A stretch of DNA of 64,000 bases from Bacteroides sp. OM05-12 (GTDB lineage: Bacteria; Bacteroidota; Bacteroidia; Bacteroidales; Bacteroidaceae). The translations under genes and the position numbers were made by a program. Shown in pieces: positions 1-9,178 of this stretch. The notes under the pieces are model-generated. The model did not search any database. It had not been told where the DNA came from and saw only the letters and a list, made by a program, of their open reading frames with translations. How positions within the stretch are numbered: position 1 is the stretch's first letter; every line of letters begins with the position of its first letter. The stretch covers positions 227,507 through 291,506 of the forward strand of contig NZ_QSUN01000003.1 of assembly GCF_003438995.1 (NCBI RefSeq). Direction: 5' to 3'.

Positions 1-671
1 ATATTCGGATATTCCCGATTAAACTCATCCAACTTGGCTTTTACTCTTTCATCCATTTCATGCAGGCATCTGTCCGGGTGCTTTATATCAACATTATGCA
101 GACGTATGTAAGAACAAAAATCCATTAACGAGAACACAAAAAGCAAATGACGACGATAAAACCAGATAGACCATAAAAACAACGGATAAGCAATACGGGA
201 GTATCGTTTCATGAATTCCGGGAAATCCAGTATATGCCGATCATTCAAAGTTGCTTGTACACAAACTTCATGCAAGCTTTCGGCATAACATTGGTAGTTC
301 TCAATCGCATACGTATAAGTATGGAATATATACGGATTACGGATAATCTTACGGGATAGATGGGTAGCACCTTGCAGAAGATAATCATAATCACTATCCA
401 CGCAAGCAATCATATTCTCACCCAAACCGGAATCGCCAAGCGCATTCATCAACGCCATCTTTTTTCCCTTGGCAAGAGAACTGGACGAGGGCAGCATCAC
501 CTGAAAACAATAATTCTCGTTTTCATAATCATTAAACAGATTACGCCAAAAAGAAATATCATCATAACTCTCCACGTAAGCAATAATTCTGCGTTTTGCT
601 TTCTTTGGAGTCATCCGGTTGGCTGCACCGACCCACATGGAAGTAAGATGTTCGTTCAGACGTTTTGCCAT
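1..671 (-). CDS. DUF4435 protein, partial (PARIS AriB-like)
   Basis: The reading frame opens with ATG at 671 and stays open to the left edge, so about 223 N-terminal residues are visible and the C-terminus is missing. It begins MAKRLNEHLTSMWVG and contains AKRRIIAYVESYDDISFW and a later IACVDSDYD, acidic patches typical of the DUF4435 (TOPRIM-like) family. It starts 4 nt after the stop of the ATPase gene at 676-1509, so the two are almost certainly co-transcribed. In the PARIS anti-phage system an ABC-type ATPase (AriA) is paired with a DUF4435 effector nuclease (AriB), and this pair has the same order. Membership in that system is my inference; the family call comes from recognised sequence, not a search. 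Confidence 0.75.
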   Translation of the reverse strand, partial: MAKRLNEHLTSMWVGAANRMTPKKAKRRIIAYVESYDDISFWRNLFNDYENENYCFQVMLPSSSSLAKGKKMALMNALGDSGLGENMIACVDSDYDYLLQGATHLSRKIIRNPYIFHTYTYAIENYQCYAESLHEVCVQATLNDRHILDFPEFMKRYSRIAYPLFLWSIWFYRRHLLFVFSLMDFCSYIRLHNVDIKHPDRCLHEMDERVKAKLDEFNREYPN

Positions 672-675
672 ACCC

Positions 676-1509
676 TTATTTATTTACTCCCGAACTGATA
701 TCACTCACCTCTGTCACAGCATCCAGCCAGCCGTCCATAATCACCGCCGGAGAATGAGTAGTTAAGATAATCTGTGCATGCGGATTCAATTTCCGAATCA
801 GGAATATCATCTGTTGCTGCCATTCAATATGCAACGAAACTTCCGGTTCATCCATAAAAAGGACACTATATTGATTGTCTTGCACCAATACTGTCAGCAA
901 TATAACCAGCATTTGCTTCTCTCCCGAAGATAGTTGATAGGGACAAAGTAGCTCATCTCCCTGAATAAAACGAATTTCGTTACTTTTCCGGTCTATCCGC
1001 TTATTGGTTTCCTTGAAGAGTTCATCCACCATGTCTTGAAACATCTTCTTCGGAACGGATACTTGGGCAGCTTTGGCTCTTTCTTCTTCATCTTCGGAAG
1101 TCAACAGTTCTATAATCCGATTACCTATATTGACCTGATAATCCAAATAGCGGCGTTGAAGCTGATATACTTGCCAATCCAATTCTGTCTTGACGTTCTT
1201 ATCCGCCATCTTCTCCATAATATCGGAATGAAGCAAAGGCCCATCAAAACTACGTATCACATCATACTGAACGAAAGTAGCATCTTCGGGTTCAAAATGA
1301 ATTTTGACCTTCATCTTATCTCCATTCCGTTCTATCGCCTGAGAGAGCATATCAAGCAAATGTACAGAAGCATTCAGAATTGTACTCTTACCTATACCAT
1401 TAATACCCGAAAGGATATTCACGTCCGGACGCAAATCCCATACAATATTCTTTCTCCCCCATAAACCGATAATCTCTATCCTCTTTATATATTCAGCTTT
1501 CTTCTCCAT
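676..1509 (-). CDS. ABC/AAA-type ATPase, partner of DUF4435 (PARIS AriA-like)
   Basis: A 277-residue soluble ATPase of the SMC/OLD-like ABC class. Walker A is GINGIGKST at residues 35-43, the ABC signature LSSGEKQ lies near residue 195, Walker B follows as SVLFMDEPEVSLH, and the switch histidine is in TTHSP near residue 255. It is compact: it has the nucleotide-binding fold with only a short insertion, shorter than typical AriA or OLD ATPases. The DUF4435 gene follows 4 nt downstream. A -7 element (TAAATTTG on the minus strand, 1539-1546) lies about 30 nt upstream of the start. It likely acts as the sensor or scaffold half of a two-gene defence-like module, but a housekeeping role is not excluded. 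Confidence 0.85.
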   Translation of the reverse strand: MEKKAEYIKRIEIIGLWGRKNIVWDLRPDVNILSGINGIGKSTILNASVHLLDMLSQAIERNGDKMKVKIHFEPEDATFVQYDVIRSFDGPLLHSDIMEKMADKNVKTELDWQVYQLQRRYLDYQVNIGNRIIELLTSEDEEERAKAAQVSVPKKMFQDMVDELFKETNKRIDRKSNEIRFIQGDELLCPYQLSSGEKQMLVILLTVLVQDNQYSVLFMDEPEVSLHIEWQQQMIFLIRKLNPHAQIILTTHSPAVIMDGWLDAVTEVSDISSGVNK

Positions 1510-1825
1510 TTATATTCCACCATATAACGTTTATCATACAAATTTAGTCAAAAAACTCTAATTCAACGAATTCTCATAAACAAAAAATATTATGAGAGAG
1601 ATATTACCAAAAACACTTTTGTTTTAACTATATTTATATTACTTTCATTCCAGAAACTAAAAATACAAGATTTAAGCTCGATAATCTATTTATAAATTAG
1701 GAATATTTATCATATTGCAAATAAGGATTCCTAAAACTTATATTATCAAAAGCTTTGATTGTACGAAATATAGAACATTACTATATTCGCATCGTAATTA
1801 AAACACATAAAAAAAAATAAAAAAC
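1510..1825. other. AT-rich divergent intergenic region
   Basis: No coding sequence is apparent. It holds the minus-strand -7 element at 1539-1546 for the ATPase operon. On the plus strand ATTG (1758-1761), 20 nt, then TATATTCG (1782-1789) resembles a Bacteroidetes promoter for the AraC-type gene at 1826. Nothing else was recognised. Confidence 0.5.
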
Positions 1826-2326
1826 ATGATGATCAGCCAACAGCTACTACAGACTATAGAGCTTTCCAAGCAATGCATGGAAACTTCTGACTTATCGGAA
1901 ATAGAGAACGAAAAATCTTTGATATCGCAAAGAGAATACGCAAATCAATTAAAAACTATATATAAAGAGGTATTATATTATTTGGATTCTAAAAAAGCTT
2001 TCTTGGATCCGCATTTATCATTAATTAAATTCAGCTCAATGATAGGTACAAATACAACCTACTTATCTAAGGCTATTAATAAATATTTTGAATGTAATTT
2101 TAAAACACTAATAAACAATTATAGAGTAGAATACAGCAAGAAATTGCTGATAGACAACAATTCGACTTTTTCAATAAAGGAGATAGCTCAAAAATGCGGT
2201 TTTTTATCTATCAGTGCTTATTACGCATCATTTAAAAAGATTACGCAATTATCTCCATTACAATATAAAATAATCAAACTATATACAGCATATCCTCATG
2301 CAGAGCAAGAATTAATCTCTGAATGA
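1826..2326 (+). CDS. Short AraC-family helix-turn-helix protein
   Basis: A 166-residue protein with no recognisable ligand or sensor domain. About 65 N-terminal residues form a charged helical region. Then comes an AraC-type DNA-binding domain: the first helix-turn-helix around LSLIKFSSMIGTNTTYLSKAINK and the second around FSIKEIAQKCGFLSISAYYASFKK, ending in the typical SPLQYK. Its gene ends 33 nt before the large lipoprotein gene on the same strand, so the two are probably co-transcribed and the protein may control that surface protein. The first codons are ATG ATG; I used the first. The target is unknown. Confidence 0.8.
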   Translation: MMISQQLLQTIELSKQCMETSDLSEIENEKSLISQREYANQLKTIYKEVLYYLDSKKAFLDPHLSLIKFSSMIGTNTTYLSKAINKYFECNFKTLINNYRVEYSKKLLIDNNSTFSIKEIAQKCGFLSISAYYASFKKITQLSPLQYKIIKLYTAYPHAEQELISE

Positions 2327-2359
2327 TCTATTTTTTATTTTAAATATAATTATCAAATT

Positions 2360-5300
2360 ATGAAGAAAAGTTTTATCAAAGTTGCACTCTTCGGAGTGCT
2401 AGCTATTACAGCCGCAAATTTTGTTGGTTGTACTGATTACGACGATGACATCAAAAACTTGCAAGGACAGGTTGATGAATTGAAGTCTGTATCTATTGCA
2501 GATATCGATTCTCAATTAAAGGCCTTGAAAGAAGCTGATGCCAATTTAGCAACAACATGTTCTACTCTTGAAGCTGCAATTGATGAAATCAAAGCTAACC
2601 TTGAGTCACTGACTAAAGCTAGCGAAGCATTAAAAGTTGCAGTAGACGGAAAAGTAGATAAAAGTGTTTACGATGCTGCTATTGAAGCATTAAACGGACA
2701 ATGTGCAGAATTAGCTGCTAAATTGTCTGTTTTATCTGATTTACAAGCAGCTATCGATGCTTTGAATGCAAATAAGGCTGATAAGACAGCTTTGGATGCT
2801 ATCAATAAGGCTATCGAGGAATTAAAAGCAAAAGATGCTAAGTTAGCTGAAGATCTTGCCGCTTTACAAACAACGATCAATGCCGCCCTTGATGGAAAGG
2901 CCGATAAGACAGCTTTAGATAAATTGGAAAAGGACCTTCAAACAAAATTAAATGAAGGCTTAACAAGTTTAAGAGGTGACTTGGAAGGTAGAATCGGTGG
3001 TATCGAAACCAGCTTGAAGAACTTAGCAACAAAAGATGAGTTAAAAGCTGCTAAAGATGCATTAGAAGCTAGAATCAAGACATTGGAAACCAGCAATGAA
3101 AGCTTGAAGACTGCAACTGAAAACAATAAAAATGCTATTAACGACCTCAGTAAGATCGTTACTCCTTTAAAAACTTTGGTTGACGGAATAAACTCACGCC
3201 TAGGTGTTGCAGAAGGAAATATAAGTGCTTTGCAAGAAAGTATTGGTCAGGTAGATAGCAAAATCAGCACGGCAATTACAAATCTGCAACTTATTTTAGA
3301 AGGAAAGATCGACGCTATCGATGCAGCCTACAAAGCAGCTGATACCGAACTAGCCAGAAGAATTAAAGTATTGGAAGATGCTAAATTCGCTAAGGAATCT
3401 GATCTTAACGCTGCTAAAGCCGACATAACAACTCTTCAGAAAGAAATCTACGGAGAAGATGGTAAAGGTGGTTTAAAGAATGAACTAAGTGCTCTTAAAG
3501 TCCAAGTAGACAATTTATTCATAGAAGGAACAGCAGAAAATGGTCAACTTACAGCTGCTATAGGTGCAGAAATAACTGCAGCATTACAAAAAGGTGGAGA
3601 TATTCAAAAGGCGATCGATGCCGCTATCTCTGCTGCAACCGGTAGAATCGATGTTCTTGACAGCCAAGTTCGCGACCTTATGGCACGTATCCAAAGCATT
3701 GTATTTGTACCACAATACACTAACGCTGACGGTGCATTCGTTCCTGCATACTTTATCAATAAAGTAGGTGGAGAAATGACTATTAAGTTCCGTATCTCTC
3801 CTGCCGACAGAGCTATAGAACTTGCAGAAATGGCACAAAAAAGATTAGGAAGCGATGCTTCTATCCTTTCATTTATCGTTGAAGGTTCTGCATTGGAAAC
3901 AAGAGCAGCAGCTGAAGATTTAGACATTAGAGGTGTTACAGGTACAGGTGATGGTATTATCGCTGTAACAGTAGCTCCTAATGTTGATAAATTTGTTGAT
4001 GGTAAATATTTCCCGACTGCAATGATAGTATCTACTACAAAGACTACAGAGGCAAAAGAAGATAGCATTACCAATATCACTACTGAATATTTCAAGATTA
4101 AAGGACAGACTATTATAACTAGCCAAGCTAGCTTAGAAAGTAGTAGTAAAAATCTTCCTTATACCCAAAAGGTAGCAACTGATGTAAATGTTGATTTCTC
4201 TGAAAAGATATCTTATGCAGGAGTAGCAGGTCTTAGCCTGCAGGATCTTGGTTTCGAACAAAACCTGACAATTTATAGTGTAAACAGTATTCTCATAGAT
4301 AATCAAGGAAAAGCTGTTAACAAGAATGAAGAGAACAATCTTAAGACATATCTAGATAATCATCATATTACATTAAATGGTAATAAGGGCATCCAATTGA
4401 AAGAAAACGATCCATCATATATGGGTACAGAGATCACATTAGGCCTTGCCGAATCTGTATTTGGATACGATAACTCAACTCCTGCTGTTCCAAATCAAAT
4501 CTATGATGTAACATACACAATTAGTGATGATACATTTACTGAAGATCCTGTTAATTATGGAACTCTAGTAGAAAAGACATGGACAGTAGCTGACGCCGGT
4601 AATGCTAAAACATATACAGCAAAAATAGACCTTACCAAAATGACTACACTATATAGCTCTAAGGGAGGTACACCTGAGAAAGTTTTAGCAGCAATGAAAA
4701 CAGCAACAGTTGAATATTATGTAGACGGAAATAAAGTAACATCTGGCGATGATAAAATGGTTATTGATTTAAACAAACCAAATGAAGACAATGTAACAAT
4801 TAAGTTGCCTGCATCATTCAAATGGAAAACTTATAACTATAGCGTTGTATACAAAACCACTTATGGTGATATAGAAGCACAAGCCAATATAATATTACAA
4901 TATCCAGCTGAAGAAACATTCTTAGTACCTATTGACGCACGTTGGATTACTAATAATGTAACCTACTTCGTTCAATACGAAAAGCCTAAGGCTTCAGATA
5001 CGAATTTTGAAATCATAAATAACCTGAATGGTACTGATGCTCAAGCTTATAAAGTTGTTCCAGGAGCTGATTATACATTTGCTTTGAACAATGCTGATAA
5101 GTTTACAGGAATCGAAGTTGCATCCGACGGTAAAATCACAATTTCACAAGAGATAAAGTATACAACAGATGAAGGTGATGTATTAGCTGGTCAGGATGCT
5201 ATAGATAAAGTACGAATCACAACAACAGTTACAGTAGCAGGAAATAAAGTAGCAACCGAAGATTATGGTATACAAGTTTCTTATCCTATTCCAGCAAATA

Positions 5301-5671
5301 TTACTGTTGCAAATCTTCCATATTCAGCTAAAGATATTTTAGCAGGAACACCACTTGATATAGCATCTAAGATAACATTAGCTGATAGATGGAGCACTTC
5401 ATTAATAGCTAAAGCTAAGATACAAACTTATGCCAAGGATGTATGGGGTATGAAAGGAGAAAGTGATCACGTAATATATACATTGGAAGTTGGTGCTGAA
5501 TCTGCCGGATTACGAGTAGAAGACTTTACTCTTGATGCAACAAAAGGAACTCTTCTGCTAAATGAAACGAACTTAGCTCAAAAGGCTGTTGTTACCATCA
5601 AAGTTAAGACAACAAATAACTATGGTGAATCCAATGGTACATTTACTGTAACTTTGGAGCCGACAAAGTAA
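2360..5671 (+). CDS. Large coiled-coil surface lipoprotein
   Basis: A 1103-residue secreted lipoprotein. The signal peptide ends in a lipobox with the lipidated cysteine at residue 24 (NFVGC|TDYDDD). Residues of about 30-460 are dominated by heptad-like Ala/Leu/Lys/Glu sequence with recurring units such as LKALKEAD, DGKADKTALD and LEARIKTLE, which predicts a long coiled-coil stalk. The rest is Thr/Val/Asn-rich and looks like stacked beta domains, ending without a sorting domain. The opening CTDYDDDIKNLQ is shared by Bacteroidales proteins annotated with a PL29 N-terminal domain; I see no evidence of lyase activity. Large abundant lipoproteins of this shape include S-layer-type proteins of Bacteroides, which is a possible role. 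It follows an AraC-type gene and is closed by tandem hairpins. Confidence 0.8.
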   Translation: MKKSFIKVALFGVLAITAANFVGCTDYDDDIKNLQGQVDELKSVSIADIDSQLKALKEADANLATTCSTLEAAIDEIKANLESLTKASEALKVAVDGKVDKSVYDAAIEALNGQCAELAAKLSVLSDLQAAIDALNANKADKTALDAINKAIEELKAKDAKLAEDLAALQTTINAALDGKADKTALDKLEKDLQTKLNEGLTSLRGDLEGRIGGIETSLKNLATKDELKAAKDALEARIKTLETSNESLKTATENNKNAINDLSKIVTPLKTLVDGINSRLGVAEGNISALQESIGQVDSKISTAITNLQLILEGKIDAIDAAYKAADTELARRIKVLEDAKFAKESDLNAAKADITTLQKEIYGEDGKGGLKNELSALKVQVDNLFIEGTAENGQLTAAIGAEITAALQKGGDIQKAIDAAISAATGRIDVLDSQVRDLMARIQSIVFVPQYTNADGAFVPAYFINKVGGEMTIKFRISPADRAIELAEMAQKRLGSDASILSFIVEGSALETRAAAEDLDIRGVTGTGDGIIAVTVAPNVDKFVDGKYFPTAMIVSTTKTTEAKEDSITNITTEYFKIKGQTIITSQASLESSSKNLPYTQKVATDVNVDFSEKISYAGVAGLSLQDLGFEQNLTIYSVNSILIDNQGKAVNKNEENNLKTYLDNHHITLNGNKGIQLKENDPSYMGTEITLGLAESVFGYDNSTPAVPNQIYDVTYTISDDTFTEDPVNYGTLVEKTWTVADAGNAKTYTAKIDLTKMTTLYSSKGGTPEKVLAAMKTATVEYYVDGNKVTSGDDKMVIDLNKPNEDNVTIKLPASFKWKTYNYSVVYKTTYGDIEAQANIILQYPAEETFLVPIDARWITNNVTYFVQYEKPKASDTNFEIINNLNGTDAQAYKVVPGADYTFALNNADKFTGIEVASDGKITISQEIKYTTDEGDVLAGQDAIDKVRITTTVTVAGNKVATEDYGIQVSYPIPANITVANLPYSAKDILAGTPLDIASKITLADRWSTSLIAKAKIQTYAKDVWGMKGESDHVIYTLEVGAESAGLRVEDFTLDATKGTLLLNETNLAQKAVVTIKVKTTNNYGESNGTFTVTLEPTK

Positions 5672-5694
5672 GTAAAAAACTTAGTAAAAAGTAC

Positions 5695-5728
5695 AGAGGT
5701 GTAATCCCCCAAAGGTTCACCTCTCCTT
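5695..5728 (+). terminator. Hairpin after lipoprotein gene
   Basis: AGAGGTG (5695-5701) pairs with CACCTCT (5718-5724) across a 16-nt loop, followed by CCTTTT. It lies 24 nt past the stop codon of the lipoprotein gene. Confidence 0.6.
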
Positions 5729-5766
5729 TTCAGACTCAGTTTAGTTTTTATTATAGAATCTAGTAG

Positions 5767-5825
5767 GTTTCTCAGTGGAGAAACGGTTAACCCTTCTGTA
5801 GTGTTTACAGGGGGGTTAATTTTTT
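5767..5825 (+). terminator. Tandem hairpins with strong intrinsic terminator
   Basis: First hairpin: GTTTCTC (5767-5773) pairs with GAGAAAC (5778-5784) around a 4-nt loop. Second hairpin: a 14-bp stem 5787-5800/5806-5819 (TTAACCC at the base, CTGTA/TACAG at the tip, two T-G wobbles) with a 5-nt loop, followed by six T. This is a textbook intrinsic terminator and should insulate the highly expressed lipoprotein gene from the transporter gene. Confidence 0.85.
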
Positions 5826-5931
5826 AGTAGCAACCATCACGTAACTGAAATAAAACACAGTCTCTACCCCTCCCTACGAAAAAAAGTATTAATTTCGCGA
5901 CGGTTTTCAATACACTAAATGTAACAGCAAG

Positions 5932-6885
5932 ATGAATGACAAGCATTATAAAGGGCACATCGCCATGCTGATGGCGAACATTATCTGGGGATTGAACTCT
6001 CCGATAGGAAAAGCCGTGCTGGACAGTCCGTATGTTACCCCTCTCTCATTGACTACTTTCCGCATGGTAGGCGCAGCTATCGCATTTTGGGCGGCATCCT
6101 TGTTTACGAAAAAAGAACACGTCAAGCCGGAAGATCTTTTTATGCTTTTCTTTGCGGCACTGTTCGGCATCGTGCTCAATCAGGGTAGTTTCATCTTCGG
6201 GCTATCCCTCACCTCGCCTATCGACGCCTCCATCGTATGTACTACCACCCCTATCGTCACGATGATTGTAGCGGCCATTTATCTGAAAGAACCGGTGACC
6301 GGCAAGAAAGTCCTGGGCATTTTCATCGGTGCTATGGGAGCCTTGATACTTATACTGAGCAGTCAAAGCGCAGCTACAGGCAAATCGGGTAGTGTGTGGG
6401 GAGACTTGCTCTGCCTGACGGCACAAATCAGTTTCGCCATCTATCTTACCGTATTCCGAAACCTTATTACCAAATATTCCGCTATCACCATCATGAAATG
6501 GATGTTTATCTACGCATCCATGTGCTTCATACCATTCTCCTACCGGGATGTGGCTTCCATAGAATTCGCCCATATCAGTACCGAGGTGTATGCAGGGATA
6601 GCTTTTGTGGTATTGGGAGCAACATTCCTCGCCTATCTGCTTGTAATGGTAGGTCAAAAGAATCTGCGCCCTACGCTTGTCAGCATGTACAATTATGTAC
6701 AGCCCATCGTAGCCTCAGCCATTGCCGTGGCAATGGGAATGGATACTTTCGGGTGGTCTAAGGCGGGAGCTATCATACTGGTATTTACCGGAGTCTATAT
6801 TGTGACACAAAGCAAATCAAAAGCACAACTGGACGCTTTAAAGATTAAAGCAACAGACCAGGCAGCACCCGGCACCCACAAATAA
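5932..6885 (+). CDS. EamA-family (DMT) transporter
   Basis: A 317-residue integral membrane protein with ten predicted transmembrane segments arranged as two EamA repeats (about residues 8-145 and 158-295). The opening IAMLMANIIWGLNSPIGK and the YNYVQPIVASAIAV segment in the second half are characteristic of drug/metabolite exporters of the inner membrane. The substrate cannot be told from sequence. A possible -7 element, TAATTTCG (5890-5897), lies upstream. The helicase gene starts 8 nt after its stop, so the two are likely co-transcribed, without an obvious functional link. Confidence 0.88.
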   Translation: MNDKHYKGHIAMLMANIIWGLNSPIGKAVLDSPYVTPLSLTTFRMVGAAIAFWAASLFTKKEHVKPEDLFMLFFAALFGIVLNQGSFIFGLSLTSPIDASIVCTTTPIVTMIVAAIYLKEPVTGKKVLGIFIGAMGALILILSSQSAATGKSGSVWGDLLCLTAQISFAIYLTVFRNLITKYSAITIMKWMFIYASMCFIPFSYRDVASIEFAHISTEVYAGIAFVVLGATFLAYLLVMVGQKNLRPTLVSMYNYVQPIVASAIAVAMGMDTFGWSKAGAIILVFTGVYIVTQSKSKAQLDALKIKATDQAAPGTHK

Positions 6886-6893
6886 AAAACATC

Positions 6894-8822
6894 ATGCCCA
6901 ACCACAATATCCTCTCCCCCATTTTAAGTTTGCAGCAACAACAGCAGTTGTTACAGTTGGAATACGATTACGAAAAAGAAACGTTCCGGCAGCAAACACA
7001 AGTAATGGGCATAACAAGGAAGATAAAAAGAGGTTTATGCTGGTATCCGGTCTTTACAGGCAGAAGCTATTACAATTCACTGAACCAACTTGTCATAGAA
7101 ATAGAGCGCCGGGAGGATAAAGAGACCGAACATAATTTCGAATACGGACGTCCGGTCTGTTTCTTTACACAAGATGCAGCGGAAAATGTGCGGTACTTTA
7201 ATTTTACGGGGCAAGTCAGCTATGCCGATGACGAACGGATGGTCATAGTAATACCCAACTCTTCGGCATTAACGGATATACAGGGAGCAGAAAGGCTGGG
7301 CGTGCAACTTTACTTCGACGAAACCAGTTACCGTACCATGTTCGAAGCGTTGGCAGATACGATACGTGCCAAAGGCAACCGGCTGGCAGAACTGAAAGAT
7401 ATTTTAATCGGCAGTGTACCTCCCGCTCGGCGTTCATTCTTCCCCGTACGCTTCCCTTGGCTGAACATGACACAAGAAGAGGCCGTCAATAAAGTGTTGC
7501 AGGCAAAAGATGTGGCAATCGTACACGGACCTCCCGGAACCGGTAAAACCACCACTCTCGTAGAAGCGATTTACGAAACCCTTCACCGTGAGAACCAAGT
7601 ATTAGTCTGTGCACAAAGCAATATGGCGGTAGATTGGATCTCAGAAAAGCTCGTAGACCGTGGCATCAACGTGCTCCGCATAGGAAACCCTACCAGAGTG
7701 AATGACAAGATGCTCTCATTCACCTACGAAAGGAGATTTGAATCACATCCGGATTACTCCGAACTATGGAGCATACGCAAAGCCATACGGGAATTGCACG
7801 GCAAATCAAGAAGCGCCGGACACGAGAATATCCGCGCCAAAATAGCCGCACTGAAAGACAGGGCTACGGAACTGGAGATACGTATCAACGAATCGCTCTT
7901 CGGCGAGGCACGCGTCATCGCCTCCACCCTCATCAGCTCTGCCAACCGCACGTTGACCGGAAGGCGTTTCTCCACACTTTTCATCGACGAAGCAGCACAG
8001 GCATTGGAAGCAGCCTGCTGGGTAGCCATACGAAAAGCCGACCGCGTAGTCTTTGCCGGAGACCACTGCCAACTGCCGCCTACCATAAAGTGCATTGAAG
8101 CTGCCCGCAGAGGATTAGACCGGACGTTGATGCAAAAAATCGCAGCCACGAAACCCGAAAGCGTCTCCTTGCTAAAAGTGCAATACCGTATGAATGACGA
8201 TATTATGCACTTCCCTTCCCTATGGTTTTACCATAACGAACTAAAATCCGCACCGGAAGTAAAATACAGAGGCATATTGGATTATGACACTACATTGGAA
8301 TGGTATGACACGGAAGGCTGCGAATACAAGGAAGAGTTTATCGGTGAAAACTTCGGGCGAATCAATAAACCCGAAGCCCACATGCTGATGGAAAAGCTGG
8401 AAGAGTACATCCATAAAATAGGCATAGCCCGCGTATTGGAAGAACGGATAGACTTCGGGCTTATCTCACCCTACAAAGCTCAGGTGCAATACCTTCGTCA
8501 GCTTCTACGTCGGAGCAACTTCTTCAAACCGTTCCGGCAACTAATCACCATCAACACCGTCGACGGTTTTCAGGGACAAGAACGTGACGTCATCCTAATC
8601 AGCCTTGTAAGAGCCAACGAGGACGGACAAATCGGCTTCCTAAATGACCTGAGGCGAATGAATGTAGCCATCACCCGTGCCCGCATGAAGCTAATCATCC
8701 TGGGCGATGCTTCCACGCTTACCCGACACGCCTTTTACAAAAAATTATATGAATATATACAGGAAAGAGGCGTCATAAAGCATATCATGCCCCATCAAGA
8801 AGATCCCGAAGTGACGTCCTGA
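6894..8822 (+). CDS. Superfamily 1 DNA/RNA helicase (IGHMBP2/SMUBP2-like)
   Basis: A 642-residue helicase. An N-terminal beta-rich domain (to about residue 185) resembles that of the Upf1/IGHMBP2 group. Motif I is GPPGTGKTT at 212-220, motif II is DEAAQA at 365-370, motif III is GDHCQLPPT, motif V is around TVDGFQGQERDVI, and motif VI is NVAITRAR near residue 595. All motifs needed for ATP-driven strand translocation are present. The family unwinds DNA or RNA 5' to 3'; the bacterial members are poorly characterised. It is cytoplasmic and is probably co-transcribed with the transporter 8 nt upstream. Confidence 0.9.
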   Translation: MPNHNILSPILSLQQQQQLLQLEYDYEKETFRQQTQVMGITRKIKRGLCWYPVFTGRSYYNSLNQLVIEIERREDKETEHNFEYGRPVCFFTQDAAENVRYFNFTGQVSYADDERMVIVIPNSSALTDIQGAERLGVQLYFDETSYRTMFEALADTIRAKGNRLAELKDILIGSVPPARRSFFPVRFPWLNMTQEEAVNKVLQAKDVAIVHGPPGTGKTTTLVEAIYETLHRENQVLVCAQSNMAVDWISEKLVDRGINVLRIGNPTRVNDKMLSFTYERRFESHPDYSELWSIRKAIRELHGKSRSAGHENIRAKIAALKDRATELEIRINESLFGEARVIASTLISSANRTLTGRRFSTLFIDEAAQALEAACWVAIRKADRVVFAGDHCQLPPTIKCIEAARRGLDRTLMQKIAATKPESVSLLKVQYRMNDDIMHFPSLWFYHNELKSAPEVKYRGILDYDTTLEWYDTEGCEYKEEFIGENFGRINKPEAHMLMEKLEEYIHKIGIARVLEERIDFGLISPYKAQVQYLRQLLRRSNFFKPFRQLITINTVDGFQGQERDVILISLVRANEDGQIGFLNDLRRMNVAITRARMKLIILGDASTLTRHAFYKKLYEYIQERGVIKHIMPHQEDPEVTS

Positions 8823-9178
8823 CGGAAATCCGTAACAGACCGTAGCTCTAATCCTTTCCTTCCTTGGGAATAAAGTTGTTCGCCCCTCCGGCTAAGAGAA
8901 TTCTCCCGTATCAACCGGACGAAAGATGCAGGGTATCTGCCATAAAGACGTAGTGCGTCAGGCAAGAAGATGTAGTGCGGCTTTATGATACTCTGCAAAA
9001 AGCGCGACAAATTTTCGACACACATAAGGGAGACTAATGTACGAAGTTTTCACAGACCTGCCCCACAGCACCTTCTGAGAACCACCTGTTTTTATAAAGC
9101 ACTGATAATGAGCTCCGCGACAAAAATGAAGCAAGGGGGTATAAAATCAATATATTAAAAAGCGTCCCGCCTCTAATA
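8823..9178. other. Intergenic region between convergent genes
   Basis: No gene supported. CATAAAG (8941-8947) pairs with CTTTATG (8981-8987) around a segment holding two related copies of GAYGTAGTGCG, which could form a long stem-loop. No T-tract follows, so I do not call a terminator. Confidence 0.4.

Noticed and set aside
360..698. Plus-strand 112-codon frame
   Set aside because: Opposite to the DUF4435 gene, which has clear family sequence; no domain or signal.
3604..4095. Minus-strand frames inside the lipoprotein gene
   Set aside because: Antisense shadows of repetitive Ala-rich codons.
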